A stretch of DNA of 64,000 nt, from contig CM039509.1 of NCBI GenBank assembly GCA_022432975.1, positions 42,256,209 through 42,320,208 on the forward strand. Direction: 5' to 3'. The translations under genes and the position numbers were made by a program. Each line of letters opens with the position of its first letter. Position 1 is the first letter of the stretch. The notes below the pieces were generated by a model, which saw only the letters and a program-made list of their open reading frames with translations, searched no databases and was not told the origin of the DNA. Source of the stretch: Begonia masoniana (Eukaryota; Streptophyta; Magnoliopsida; Cucurbitales; Begoniaceae). Shown piece by piece: positions 19,944 through 31,375 of this stretch.

Positions 19944-20888
19944 AAGAAGCTACCTGTACACAGTAGAGATATCTGTGGTTCATCTCAGATATTTTATGTA
20001 GATAGTTTCTTTCATTTTATGAAAAGAAGAAATTCAATAAATTCTTATTTAAATGCCTTTTCTACTCTACAATCTTCATAAATTAATAATGAAACTCTAT
20101 CTAATAGCAGTCTTTTGCTGGTTTGTTCTGCACACAATTCATAAAAGAGAATGTTTGTAGAAGATTCAAACAGTTTCGTTTTATAATTTGACAAGGAAGA
20201 TGAGAATCAAATTATTGATAAAAGAGTAAGGCAGGTCGGAGTTATCAGATCACAGTAAAGATGCTAAATAGACAGCAAATGTAGAGACAAAATTCTAATG
20301 CTACTGGCTTTTTTGGCCCTGATGCTGGCAAACTATCGAAGTGCATTAATCCATTTTTACAATCTCATACTTCAAATAATTTGATTAAAAAGAAAAACAC
20401 AGATTCAAACTAAAGTACTCAAAAGTTTGCTTTCTACTGGACCCACGAGTCCAATTTGATCATCAAATACCAAAAATTGATCAAAAAACAAAGAACACAA
20501 ATCATGTCGAAATAAGTAGCTAAATTAAGGTTTCAGTTAGATCAGCAGTATATGAACATAACTACCAAGTTTGATACAACACTACGTCAAAATGGAAGGA
20601 AGGGAGGTGTAGATACTACCTGTGAATTGTTGAGTGATGTTTGAGACAATTCATTCGAGACTAAGATGAAAGCAAGTACTATCTACCGTCCATCAGCTGC
20701 GTGTCGTGCTTGTTTTTTCCTCAATATTAAACCCTACAAACTTGATTTTGTTTAGAATTTTAAGCACCGTAAATGAGGAGACTAATGCATAGCAAAACCA
20801 GTGGGAAGGAAAAGGGGAGGAACAGTCTCATTTTTAATCTTTTAACCATGTATACAAATAGACAACATCAAAAGTGAAAATGACGTAC
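19944..20888. other. Non-coding, relic AGPase 3' flank
   Basis: About 950 bp. The first 100 bases look like a 3' UTR. The remainder is moderately AT-rich with no ORF or repeat I recognise. Confidence 0.5.
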
Positions 20889-21090
20889 CTTCTTCAGAAA
20901 TCCAAAGCCCCACAGCATCACTGTTCAGAGAAAGATTCTCTGGCTTGTATTTTCCTCCATTTATCCTTGAGATCAACAGGACTACGAGTCACATCAAACA
21001 CGTGATTGCCAAATTCCAAAATTTTCCTCCATGGAAGATTCTTGTTCACTGATGATGAAATTTTTTTGACTCCTTCCTGTGCCCCAATTA
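20889..21090 (-). pseudogene. MYB-like (telobox-type) terminal exon
   Basis: Between an acceptor (CTAACAG) and a donor-like GTACGT, one frame reads AQEGVKKISSSVNKNLPWRK, ILEFGNHVFDVTRSPVDLKD and KWRKIQ before a TGA at 20918-20920. VDLKDKWR is the signature of the third helix of plant SANT/MYB telobox domains found at the C-terminus of TRF-like proteins. The usual first tryptophan of the domain would lie upstream. No further exons can be joined with confidence. It may be an orphaned last exon whose 5' part was displaced by the insertion at 21354, or a fragment of the gene at 23470-25069. Confidence 0.55.
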
Positions 21091-21353
21091 CTGTTAGGAA
21101 ACTTCAACTTCACGTCGGACAAACACGTATCTCACAAAAATACTCTACGAGCTCTTAGCTTAGTTCAATAATGGAATTGAACCAAGTGCAAAGCCGTATG
21201 GTTTGTTGATAAAAAAGAAAAAGAAGGGCAAGAACTCCAACTGACTGTATCTTTGGTTGGATAAGTTTTTGACAGATCACAGGATATGAATTCACATCAC
21301 AAAAAGAAAGTTGATATACATAATTGTTCAACAACTTCATATCTGAATGAAGG

Positions 21354-22430
21354 TGTTATGAATAATTTAGGAGTGATAATATTTTAGTTATCTAGGGGTA
21401 TTTAGTGAGTGATTCAATTAGGATTTTGTTAGTATTTTGTTTTTGTGTTGGTTATATATGTGTGACGGATGGGAGAGAGAATGAGGGGGGGGGGGGGGGG
21501 GGGGGGATAATATTGGGAAAGGGTGGGAGAGTGCAGAGGCTTTACAATTCCTTTGCAATGGAGAGAATGGAGGCTCTAGAATTCCTCTACATTTGTGGGT
21601 GTGTGGTCCGTGTGTTTTTGTTTTTGTCTTTGAGAAATCTGAATATTAGGATACCTATCATTGGTATTAGAGCAAACCTAGATATGGCCGGTAAGAAGCA
21701 GCCGCAGACAATGACCGAAAAGCAGCCTCTAACGGAAGAACCAGGATGATTTGTGGCAAGAACTGGGAAAACAGGGGATGATCTTATCGGAGTTGAAAAG
21801 CGAAATGGCAGTGATTCTGGCCAAGCTAAACTCCCTCGCTGAAGCTAGAAGTTCGGCACCTCCCAGACAGTGGGACAAAGGAAAACAAAAAGTCAGTGAA
21901 GAAGTGGTGGGGCAATTGAGCTGCCCGGGAGAAGGGTCCAGAGTCAGAGGCGGAGATGAAGGATGGAAAGAAGAGCACCTGCGCCGTCGATTAGAAATGC
22001 CCATGTTCGCAAGGGGTGACCCGGATAATTGAATTTTTCGAGTTGAACGATTTTTTGCACTTCAGCCATTGACGGAGAAGGAGAAGCTTCACTGGGTGGC
22101 TGTACACTTGGAGGGTTTGGCATGGTTACAGTGGGAAGAACGCCAACGCCCATTCCGCAGCTGGATGGATTTTCGGTTCCTCTTGCTTGAACGTTTCGTT
22201 CCTCCCTCGAAGGCACATTGTCGGAGTGTTTTCTGCAGCTCCGGTAGACAAGATCGGTGCGTGAATTCCGACAAATTTTGAACGTGGGGCGGGGGGTGTG
22301 GGCCACCCCCCCGCTTAACATTTTTGGACTGACGGAGCACGGGCTGGAAGCGCCATTCGTACGGGATTGAGGCCCTGGGGGAAAATCTGCCCGAGATTCT
22401 GGTTTTGCGGCCGAATGGCCTCTAACCAGT
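21354..22430 (+). mobile_element. Gypsy-like element, 5' LTR and broken gag, ends at assembly gap
   Basis: A 307-bp LTR (21354-21660, TGTTATGAATAATTT ... GGATACCTATCA) is followed by a primer-binding-site variant TGGTATTAGAGC (21662-21673). Gag pieces are MAGKKQPQTMTEKQPL (from 21684), ILSELKSEMAVILAKLNSLA, then KEKLHWVAVHLEGLAWLQWE and ERQRPFRSWMDFRFLLLERF, the retrotransposon-gag fold seen in Gypsy elements. Several frameshifts and stops are present. A G-homopolymer near 21484-21506 lies inside the LTR. The element runs into the N gap at 22431. Confidence 0.75.
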
Positions 22431-22530
22431 NNNNNNNNNNNNNNNNNNNNNNNNNNNNNNNNNNNNNNNNNNNNNNNNNNNNNNNNNNNNNNNNNNNNNN
22501 NNNNNNNNNNNNNNNNNNNNNNNNNNNNNN
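22431..22530. other. Assembly gap of 100 N
   Basis: Exactly 100 unknown bases, the size often used for gaps of unknown length. The Gypsy 3' part may be missing here. Confidence 0.99.
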
Positions 22531-23469
22531 ATTACTTTATGTCACTACATATATAGTCGAGATATGACACACGTTCTCAACGAAGGGTGTATTTATAACT
22601 TTATTAATTTTAAGATCCTTTACTTCAAATAAAGTCCAGGGACTATTGTGATTCTTATTTTTTAAATTTATCCCACATATATCAGCATATATGTAAATTT
22701 AAAAATTGAATAAAGAATCAAGGATTTTTATTTGAATTTATAAGCATACGAATAATGACAAACATAAAAATTAATCATAAAAGTTATTATTAATTTAGGA
22801 ATAAAAATATCATAACATTGATTGTGGGGGGAACCATATTCCGAACAAGAATGCTGGTCCTAAAGATCTGTGGTTCATTGATCCTCCTGAAAGCTGGCCT
22901 GAAAAAGAAAGATTTTTTTTTTTTTTTTTTTTAGTTGTTTGCTAGGCATTTGTGGGGCTATCCATTGATTGGTGCATTTGTTGTTTAAGCTTATTGACAA
23001 AATGACTAAAGCTCCGATGGAGAGCATTCTTTTCTTCTAAATAATTCCAATCCTACCGATAAATAAACCAAACATCATATAGCGTAGTACAAACCGTGCA
23101 ATGTCCTCTTCGTGTTTACGGTGTTATAATTGATCAATGTGTTCTAACTTGTCGAAATTATACGCGGAAGTTTTGATCCAATGCTTAACAAGCATTCATC
23201 AAACTAACAAGTAGATGAAGCTTTTTGGGTATGCCCATTCAATCAGTCTATTTGCAGCATTAGAACAAACAAGGGAAGATAATGTAAAAATCTGCTGCTT
23301 CCATACCAACTTCTTCATCAATCCTATCAAACTGTTTCGAACTATAAAGAGTGTTAAAAAAGAATGACGAGAACACATTTTACTCACCTCAACATATTTC
23401 TTTCATCATTGGAGACCAGAATTGGCAGATGCATTGAACTGATGACGGCTGATAATGAACAACCGAGGT
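22531..23469. other. Non-coding stretch between gap and host gene
   Basis: About 940 bp, AT-rich, with a T run at about 22913-22932. A short coding-like piece near 22825-22910 (PNKNAGPKDLWFIDPPESWP in one + frame) is unassigned. Nothing else is supported. Confidence 0.4.
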
Positions 23470-25069
23470 TCAGCCGTACAAGGCTCGCCATGGCTCTTCT
23501 TTGTGTTTTGATGTTTCTGATGGATTCCACACGATTCCATCTCTTGAAAAGCCAAGGCAGAGGGAGTTTGCTAAGAGTTCACCCACCTCGTGAAGAACCT
23601 GGCCAAAAAACCAGAGACTTAAGGTAAGATAAAAGAGAACAGGACAGTAGTAGAACTGGAAAAAAAAAACATTATTATTTTCAAGGATTTTTGTCTGCAT
23701 TATAACTACATATGGCATTTAAATTCAACCAGAGCAAATTCATAAGCCAAATAGCAAAAGCATTGCGAGTATTAATTGCTGAGACAGCATGCTTATGGTT
23801 CAAGGGATTGTCGAGCTATTTCATGAGCGTGGATTGATGAAAAAAAAGAGTAGACAACACTTACTTTGAGATCTTCTCCTTTGGCTTTATCAGAAACAAT
23901 TTGACTTATTTGCCCCACGATAACAACAGCTGGGAAGTTTAATACACGGACCAAATGAAGAAAACACGCTAATGGTTCATGAAGAATCTGTAATGTAGAT
24001 GGTGTTTCCTGGGTTCTGGCAATCACATCACGAGTAATATCTGATTCTGGACCCATGCGAACACCATAAAGAGAAACCTTACTGTTATTGCTTGAGAAAT
24101 TTTTGCCTTCCCCCTTAAGTTTTGAGGATGCGACGACAAATGGGGCCAGAATTGTAGGCAACAAGGAAGATGAGGAATTTTCCCGTGCTAAAAGTGCAAG
24201 AACTTCACTTACGGCACAAGCCAAAATGGGAGGTTCACAATATTGCATGAGCAGCACTGACACCTGAGATTAATGGAGACAAAATGTCTCTTAGCCAACA
24301 CCTCTAAGTCAACTTTAAGTTTAGGAAGTGCTCCCTCCTGATTAAGAGGCTAATGTAGGAGGAGGCGGATAAAAGTACAATACAGAAAACCAGATAATCA
24401 AGGAATAATAACATCATTTTGCATAAAAAAGAAAAGCTGTAAACCCTCTATTCTTCGTACACAAGAAACATAATTGAGGCGTTCGTAAAAATTTAGTCTA
24501 AACGATAGAAATTCCGAATCACGAGCATCCATCGAGATAAAATTAAAATGCAAAATCAACCATCCACCTCCAGAAGATTACCCAAATTCCTATGCATCAA
24601 AACTTAATCACATGAAAAAAGAAAACCTTCTAGGGCAAATGGAATGAAGTACCTGACAAAACCCCCCTTCATCGAGATAGTTAATGATGTTCCCAGAGGC
24701 CTTGTGATCCCTGATTCCATATCGCTCCAGAGAGAGCTCAAACGAATCCTCCCTATTTAGGAACAGAGGAAACAAAATCCATCAATTTAGCGATACCGAA
24801 AGAAGTGTCGAAAAAGAAATGGCAATGAAACGCAACAGCCGGGTTAGCTTGGAGGAGGAGATAGGGCGAAGAGCTTCCGAAATGACAGCGGCAATGCCAT
24901 CTGAATCTCTGAAAAGGAATACAATCTCCGAACCTAGTTTCATTCTCTCAGGAAACTGGCGAAGATCAGAGTCGACTGTCGACTCGAGAGCCGGAATTTG
25001 GCCAGTTGAATCTCTTCCTCGCTTCCACCTTGAAACGACACCGTTACAGTCCAAACTATTATAATCCAT
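23470..25069 (-). CDS. Probable host gene, four exons, unknown function
   Basis: The best non-transposon gene in the window. From the ATG at 25069, exon 1 reads MDYNSLDCNGVVSRWKRGRD ... GSEIVFLFRDSDGIAAVISE. Exon 2 (24653-24752) has YGIRDHKASGNIINYLDEGG. Exon 3 (24263 down to 23865) has QYCEPPILACAVSEVLALLA and LHEPLACFLHLVRVLNFPAV. Exon 4 (23598 down to 23470) has LHEVGELLANSLCLGF and ends KEEPWRALYG-stop. Exons 2-4 join cleanly with AG/GT borders (donors GTACTT and GTAAGT; acceptors CAG). The exon 1-2 border is unclear: the simplest choice leaves an intron of only about 50 bp. The product would be about 290 residues, without a signal peptide or clear transmembrane segment. I recognise no domain. 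The mixed hydrophobic, conserved-looking sequence and good splice sites favour a real gene, though decay cannot be excluded. Confidence 0.6.
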
Positions 25070-25770
25070 AATGCTCAAACTTGTACAAAATCATTATTCA
25101 TTTTTTGCAAAAAAATCTATCTCTATCCAATGATTTTGAATTTTTTTCTCGTAATCTTTAATTAATTCAAAATTAAAATATTTAAATTTTTATTGGCAAA
25201 CTTTGATTATTCTTCATTGAATACATTAATTTTTCTATTTCTGTATTGATATTTAGCTTCAAATAAAAATAAAAATAATAATAATGTGATTTACCCTGCA
25301 ACACGACTACAAATATGCGATGCTATTCCTAACCATTGTACTCTCATCCCGCCCTTGCCCTCTTGTTCATAAATATATGTTGTCACAATTCTCCGTCAAC
25401 TTAAAAATTAAAAGATATTAATAACCTAAACAAATTGCGATGTCAATTAACTACTTCATTGATTATAACATAATAATATATGATGCACTTTATAGATTGA
25501 AATTTTAATTTGATGTCTTCTACTTCATTTAATAATTTGATGCACTTTATGGGTGGAGATATATAAACTCAGTAAGATAAAAACACGTGCATATGAATTT
25601 AATTGCATACATTATCTAATTTTATGCTTAAAGTTACATAGTGGATGAAATTCATTTTTCATCCTTATAATGCGTTCAGACTTTCAGAAATTAGCGGTTC
25701 CTTACACTTATAAAGTTTCATTAGCCATCTCAATTTATAATCATGCGTTTAGACTTTCGTTAGTTCTCTC
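25070..25770. other. AT-rich intergenic stretch
   Basis: About 700 bp left of Copia C that would include the promoter of the minus-strand gene starting at 25069. No TATA box can be assigned with confidence. The last bases (25766-25770, CTCTC) are the TSD of Copia C. Confidence 0.5.
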
Positions 25771-26276
25771 TGTTGGATTCAATAAAAATAACCATAGTAA
25801 TTGAATCTAGAATAAATTCCATAATCTAAAAAGAGCGAGAGCCCAGTTTTTGAATCGATACGTTAGAAATTATAAGTAAATCGTTAAAGCAAAAAGGACA
25901 TACCCGGATCCATTGTTTGAATGCAAAATATCGTAGATCGGGTACGTAGATCTTCCGATTTGACAATTGCCCTCTCTAATGTCTCTCTAGAATGATGGAG
26001 GTTCTAAGAGGCAAATGGTTCAATTATGAATTGAGGACCATAATCCTATATTAAACCTAATTGGGTAATTTACCAGTTTGTCCATCACAAATTGGTAAAT
26101 TACCCCTGGTGTCTCTACACATAATATAACCATATTATATTTAATATACTTCAAAGTCCGTTGAAACTATATTAAATCACTTTAATATGGACTTAAACCT
26201 GATAATAACATAATGTATAATTTATAGTTTAATAATTTAGATCCAACTAGAATTATAAATCCTTATAATTCTAACA
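25771..26276 (-). repeat. 3' LTR of Copia C
   Basis: 506 bp, TGTTGGATTCAATAAAA ... TTATAATTCTAACA as read on the plus strand. The polypurine tract lies just to its right, so it is the 3' LTR. Confidence 0.93.
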
Positions 26277-26700
26277 ATCTCCCAGTTGGATCAAATTATA
26301 AACTAATCAATTACACATTATAACCTTATCCTTATGATGTCAAATTTTGTTATCATCTAAACAGAGTATACTCAAACAATCTCGTCCATCAATTATATCA
26401 AATGCAGGACCAAAGTGGCTTTCGTCACATTTATCATAACTAAACTTATCAATGATCACATACACCAACATAACCAAATGACACAGATCAAATATGGATG
26501 TGTAGCATGGAAATTACATGTGATGTGATTTAACATGTCTATTTTCAACTAGTCCAACCAAAACTTTATTAAGATCATTAAAACTCAAATGCCAGAGTGA
26601 ATTAAATGAATACCTCATAAAATGAATACTGCAGTAACCAAAATATTCATTACAAATATCTATAGAATAGAATCACATAAAAACAAATGACAGACTCCCA

Positions 26701-27578
26701 CTAAACCTCAATATCTCCAAGAGATACAACCCCCATATGAGCAACATGCTCGTGAAAGACCTTGGGCCGTAATCCCTTGGTTAGCGGATCCGCATTCACG
26801 AAGTCTGTTTCAATGTGATCTATAGATATTTGACCATTCTGAACTCTTTCCTTCACAACAAAAAACTTGATGTCTACAAACTTAGACTTTGAAAAACTCC
26901 TGTTGTTGTTTGAGAACATCACAGCTGACTGATTGTCACAAAAATTCCGAAGTGGTCTTTCAATACCATTCGAGATTCGCAATTCCGTGACAAAGTTATT
27001 CAGCCATAATGCCTGATTAGATACCTCATAACATGCTATAAACTCAGCTGCCATAGTAGAAGAGGTCGTAAGTCTCTGTTTGGCACTCTTCCAGGAGATA
27101 GCTCCTCCAGCTAAAAGGAAAATATAGCCCGATGTTGACTTCAAGTCATCTTGGCATCCAGCAAAATCAGAATCAGTATACCCAATGATCTTGAGCTGAT
27201 CTGATTTCTTGTATGTGAGCATGTACTCTTTGGTTCTTTGTAAGTATCTGAGTAACCTTTTTACAGCCTTCCAATGACCCAATCCAGGATTACTCAAGTA
27301 TCTACCCAATATGCCAACTATGTACGTAATATCCGGACGCGTGCATACTTGAGCATACATTAAGCTTCCTACTGCTGAAGCATAAAGAATCTTTTGTATT
27401 TCTTTGACTTCAAAGTCACTTGAAGGGCATTAACTTTTATTTATTTTATCTCCTTTGGCAACAGGGGTATCTCCTGGTTTACATTCTTGCATGCCAAATC
27501 TTTTTAAAACCTTCTCGATATAGCTCTTTTGTGATAATCCAAGTATACCTCGACAACGATCTCGGTATATTTGGATTC
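26701..27578 (-). pseudogene. Copia C RT C-terminus and RNase H
   Basis: Includes MYAQVCTRPDITYIVGILGR, WKAVKRLLRYLQRTKEYML, the RNase H strings YTDSDFAGCQDDLKSTSGYI and STMAAEFIACYEVSNQALWL, and CDNQSAV, ending ADPLTKGLRPKVFHEHV. RNase H degrades the RNA strand of the RNA/DNA hybrid; the Asp residues of TDSDFAG and CDNQSA and the Glu of AAEFIA are kept. An upstream stop (about 27428) and the insertion at 27579 separate it from the RT catalytic part. Confidence 0.88.
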
Positions 27579-29146
27579 TGATAGGATAGTATATTAGAAG
27601 TTAATGGGAGTTAGAGGAGTTAGTAGAAGTTAGGGAAGTTAGTAAAATAGGAGAGTATAAATAAGATACGATAGGGATAGAGAGGTATGGAAATTAGTTG
27701 TGGGAAGTTTATGGAGAGGTTGGGTCTCTCGAATAACCCTAATTTGTAGATTTGTTTCGTTGATTAGAATAAAGATACAGGGACGTATCAATTTGGTATC
27801 AGAGCATCGTTCGTTCCTGAGGGATAATGGGTGAATGGCAGAAGGAATTATCGGAGGTGAAAGAGGAGATATAGAATTTGGGAAGGCTTTCGGCAATGGA
27901 GAAGACGTTGCTGTTAATGCAGGAACAATTATCAAAGCTGATTGAGAGAACAGAGGAAAGGAGTAGTCCAAGGCAAGATAACTCTACGGAATCAACTGAA
28001 GAGCAATGTCCTACGAAGAATGGGAGTGCTGTAACGATTACGAATAGAGATTACATACCAAGGAAACTAGAGCTGCCAATTTTTGTTGGAGAGGAAGTAG
28101 AAGGATGGATGTCTAAAGCTGAACGTTACTTTTCAATCAATCGGCTGGCAGAGGAGAAAAAAATCGAAGCAGCAACTATTTGTTTCAAAGGTCCGGCGCT
28201 GTCATGGTTTTAGTGGGAAAATAGAGTTCGGCCGATTCGGACTTGGCTGGAGCTGAAACAGATATTGACGGAGAATTTTCATAGGCAGCAAGAGGAAACT
28301 CCAGAATGGGCAGAAGAGAAAACAAGACCGGGAAGTGTTCTTGAAAAGTGATCGTCGCCGATAGAGGAAGAAAGTATCCATAGGAAAAGGATTCCAGAAA
28401 TCTTAATGCAAGAAAACTTCGCTGGAAGAATAGCTACGATGAAGAAAGAGACGGTAGCAGAAAAAGAGGAGGCCGGTGAGGGAACGGTTATAACACTAAC
28501 GGCGACAATAAGGAGGGCAACGACGGAGGAGAAAAAAAGGACGGTGCTTGGGAAAATCAGAGATGTTGAAGGGAGCTTCGTCGGCAACTGCGAGAGGAAG
28601 AAAGGAGGTAGTTCTGAAAACCGTGGAAGTGAGAAAGATTTTGTGGTTGATGAGTTTTTTAGGGTTACTCTTTGGGCCTCTGTTGATGGGCTTTCTAGTT
28701 GTAAAGCCATCTCCAAAATTGGGAGAGAAACTGGTGGATTTGCAGCGTTGATAAGCTTCAAGGAAGGAAGTTATGAAGACCCATACTCAGTGTTCTCCAA
28801 TTGGAATAGCCTGGATCATGCTAGTCCCCGTGACGTGTCTGACATTTCTTGTTTTCCAGCTAGAGACCATGTTATAAAGCGTAATTTTCATTTTTTTCCA
28901 CCTTGAGGACAAGGTGTGTTTTAGGGGGAAGTAATGATAGGATAGTATATTAGAAGTTAATGGGAGTTAGAAGAGTTAGTAGAAGTTAGAGAAGTTAGTA
29001 AAATAGGGGAGTATAAATAAGATACGATAGGGATAGAGAGGTATGGAAATTAGTTGTGGGAATTTTAGGGAGAGGTTGGGTCTCTCGAATAACCCTAATT
29101 TGTAGATTTGTTTCGTTGATTAGAATAAAGATACGGGGACGTATCA
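27579..29146 (+). mobile_element. Small non-autonomous Gypsy-like LTR element inside Copia C RT
   Basis: Two 212-bp LTRs (27579-27790 and 28935-29146, TGATAGGATAG ... GACGTATCA) with perfect TSD GATTC (27574-27578 and 29147-29151). The primer-binding site TGGTATCAGAGC is at 27794-27805; the polypurine tract TTTTAGGGGGAAGTAA is at 28919-28934. The 1.1-kb interior holds only a truncated gag and no pol. LTR differences are few, so insertion was recent and later than that of Copia C. Confidence 0.95.
27878..28340 (+). pseudogene. Truncated Gypsy gag in the small LTR element
   Basis: Reads MGRLSAMEKTLLLMQEQLSK (coiled-coil-like start), YIPRKLELPIFVGEEVEGWM, RYFSINRLAEEKKIEAATIC, FKGPALSWF, a TAG, then WENRVRPIRTWLELKQILTE. 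This is the retrotransposon-gag domain of Gypsy elements with one nonsense codon. No zinc knuckle, protease or RT follows; the downstream 28406-28906 ORF is Lys/Glu-rich and unrecognised. Confidence 0.75.
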
Positions 29147-30081
29147 GATTCCTAATACAAAAGAGGCGTCACCAAGATCTTTCATTTTAAATTTCTTGGT
29201 GTCGTGCAACAAGCCTATATCATTGCATGCTAATAATATGTCATCGACATATAAAATCAGAAACATCATTTTATTCCCACTAAATTTGTGGTATACACAA
29301 TCATCAACTTTATTTGCCTCAAAACCATATGAAGTGACTGCTTGATGAAATTTGTAATACCATTGACGGGAAGCTTGTTTTAGCCCGTAGATAAATTTCT
29401 TTAATTTGCAAACTAAGTCCTTTGATTTATCCGAATCAAAGAACTCGGGTTGCACCATATAGATCGTTTCATCAATGTCACCATTGAGAAGCGCCGTCTT
29501 TACATCCATCTGATGTAGCTCTAAATCAAAATGAGCTACTAGTGCTATTATAGTTCTAAAGGAATCTTTCGTAGATACCAGAGAGAAAGTTTCCTTATAG
29601 TCGATGCCTTTTCTTTGAGTAAAACCCTTAGCAACAAGACGTGCTTTGAATCTCTCAATGTTACTTTTTGAATCCCTTTTGGATTTAAAAATCCATTTAC
29701 AACCGATGGGTTTCAAACCTAGAGGTAACGGGACGAGATCCCAAACGTCATTTTCCTTCATGGACTTTAACTCCTCATTCATGGCATCAGTCCACTTTTG
29801 AGAATCAGAACTGTTAATGGCTTAGTTGAAAGTGACAGGGTCATCTTCCACCTCACCGAGTTCCTCATGTTCTTGTAGGAATACGATGTAATCATCCGAA
29901 ATCGTACTCCTGCTCTCTCTAGTGGACCTCCGTAATGACATATTTTCTCGAGGCTGTTGAGTTTGTTCTTCGGGAATGGCTTCCTGAAGAGGTTCAGGAA
30001 TTGATTCAACATTGTCTTTTTCATTATCCACTTGATCGAAATCAAGGGAAACCTAAGGAAGAGGAACAATTTCCTCCTCAA
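29147..30081 (-). pseudogene. Copia C reverse transcriptase catalytic part
   Basis: MNEELKSMKENDVWDLVPLP, GCKWIFKSKRDS, ARLVAKGFTQRKGIDYKETF, LHQMDVKTALLNGDIDETIY, LKKFIYGLKQASRQWYYKFH and the catalytic LYVDDILLA are clear. The reverse transcriptase would copy element RNA into DNA in the particle. Upstream, 29779-30081 is the linker (SLRRSTRESR) with a stop and frame change. RT is cut after DASFVLGI by the element at 27579-29146 and resumes beyond it. Confidence 0.9.
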
Positions 30082-31375
30082 AGATAATGTCTTCCTTATC
30101 TCCTCTCACAAACTCTACATCCTCGAAAAATCGGGCATTTCCTGTTTCAAAGAATGTCTTTACAGTGGGATCATAAAATTTGTACCATCTCGACCGTTCA
30201 GGATACCGTACAAAATAACAACTAACAGTCCTAGAGTCCAGTTTCTTTTCATTGGACCTGTAAGACCTTGCCTCAGCTAGACACCCCCACACGTGTAAGT
30301 GTTTAAGAACGGGTTTTCGGCCCATCCAACACTCATGTGGGGTTTTGTTAGCCGTCACCTTAGTAGGTACCCTGTTAAGGATATAAGCTGCGGTCTTTAG
30401 TGTTTCACCCCAGAGGGATTCTGGTAAGGTCGAATGAGCAATCATACTCCTTACCATGTCTTTAAGCGTCCTGTTCCGTCTTTCAGCAACACCATTCATG
30501 TTAGGCAAACCCGGCAAGGTGTACTGAGGAACAATGCCACACTCCTTTAGGTATTTAGCAAATGGTCTTGGACGTTGTTCACCTGACCCGTCATACTGAC
30601 CATAGTATTCACCATCACGATCAGATCTGACAACCTTAATCCTTTTATCAAGCTGATTTTCCACCTCAGCTTTAAAGGCTTTGAACACGTCCAAAGATTG
30701 AGACTTCTCATGAATGAGATATAGGTAGCCATAACGCGAGTAATCGTCAATGAATGATATAAAATAATATTGACCATTCCAAGATGCCATAGGGAAAGGT
30801 CCACAAATATTTGTATGTATCAATTCAAGGACTTCTGCAGCTCGGTTAGCTTCTAATCTCCTTACACTTGTTTGTTTCCTTTTAATACAACTGACACAAA
30901 CCTTGAAGTCAGTCATATCAAGAAGACCAAAAATTTCGTCTAAGATAAGCTTTTCAATTCTCTTTTGAAAGATGTGACATAAACGCTTGTGCCATAACGA
31001 AGCTGAATCATTATTAGTTAATTTACGTTTTGTACCTCTTGAATCAGTATGCAAGGTTTCATTAAATGAAGCTATGGTTTCTAGCATATATAGATTGTCA
31101 TAAACAGATAAAAATTCAGTACCCATTATATTTGAATTTAATGATAAACTGAATTTTTCATTTCCAAATAAACAAGAATAACCAAATTTGTCCAATGCAG
31201 AAATAGAAATTAAATTCCGTCTGAAAGACGGTATAACAAAAGTATCATTTAAATCCAAAAATTGTCCAGATTTTAATAACAATCTAAAATCTCCGATAGA
31301 TTCAACTTCAACTGATTTGCCATCACCCACAAAGATGAATTTTTCAGCATCATTCGGCTTCGACAATTCAGACAA
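30053..31375 (-). pseudogene. Copia C GAG-pre-integrase and integrase
   Basis: 440 residues open. The N-part continues protease with [20 protein letters not shown]. The HHCC finger is WHKRLCH ... [10 protein letters not shown]. The core contains [30 protein letters not shown] and [20 protein letters not shown], so the second Asp and the Glu of DDE are present. The first catalytic Asp, expected in HTD-xCGPF, is Asn here (HTNICGPF), which should abolish strand transfer. The C-terminus [20 protein letters not shown] is the usual Copia end. It is shifted in frame against gag-protease near 31275-31375. Confidence 0.9.
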
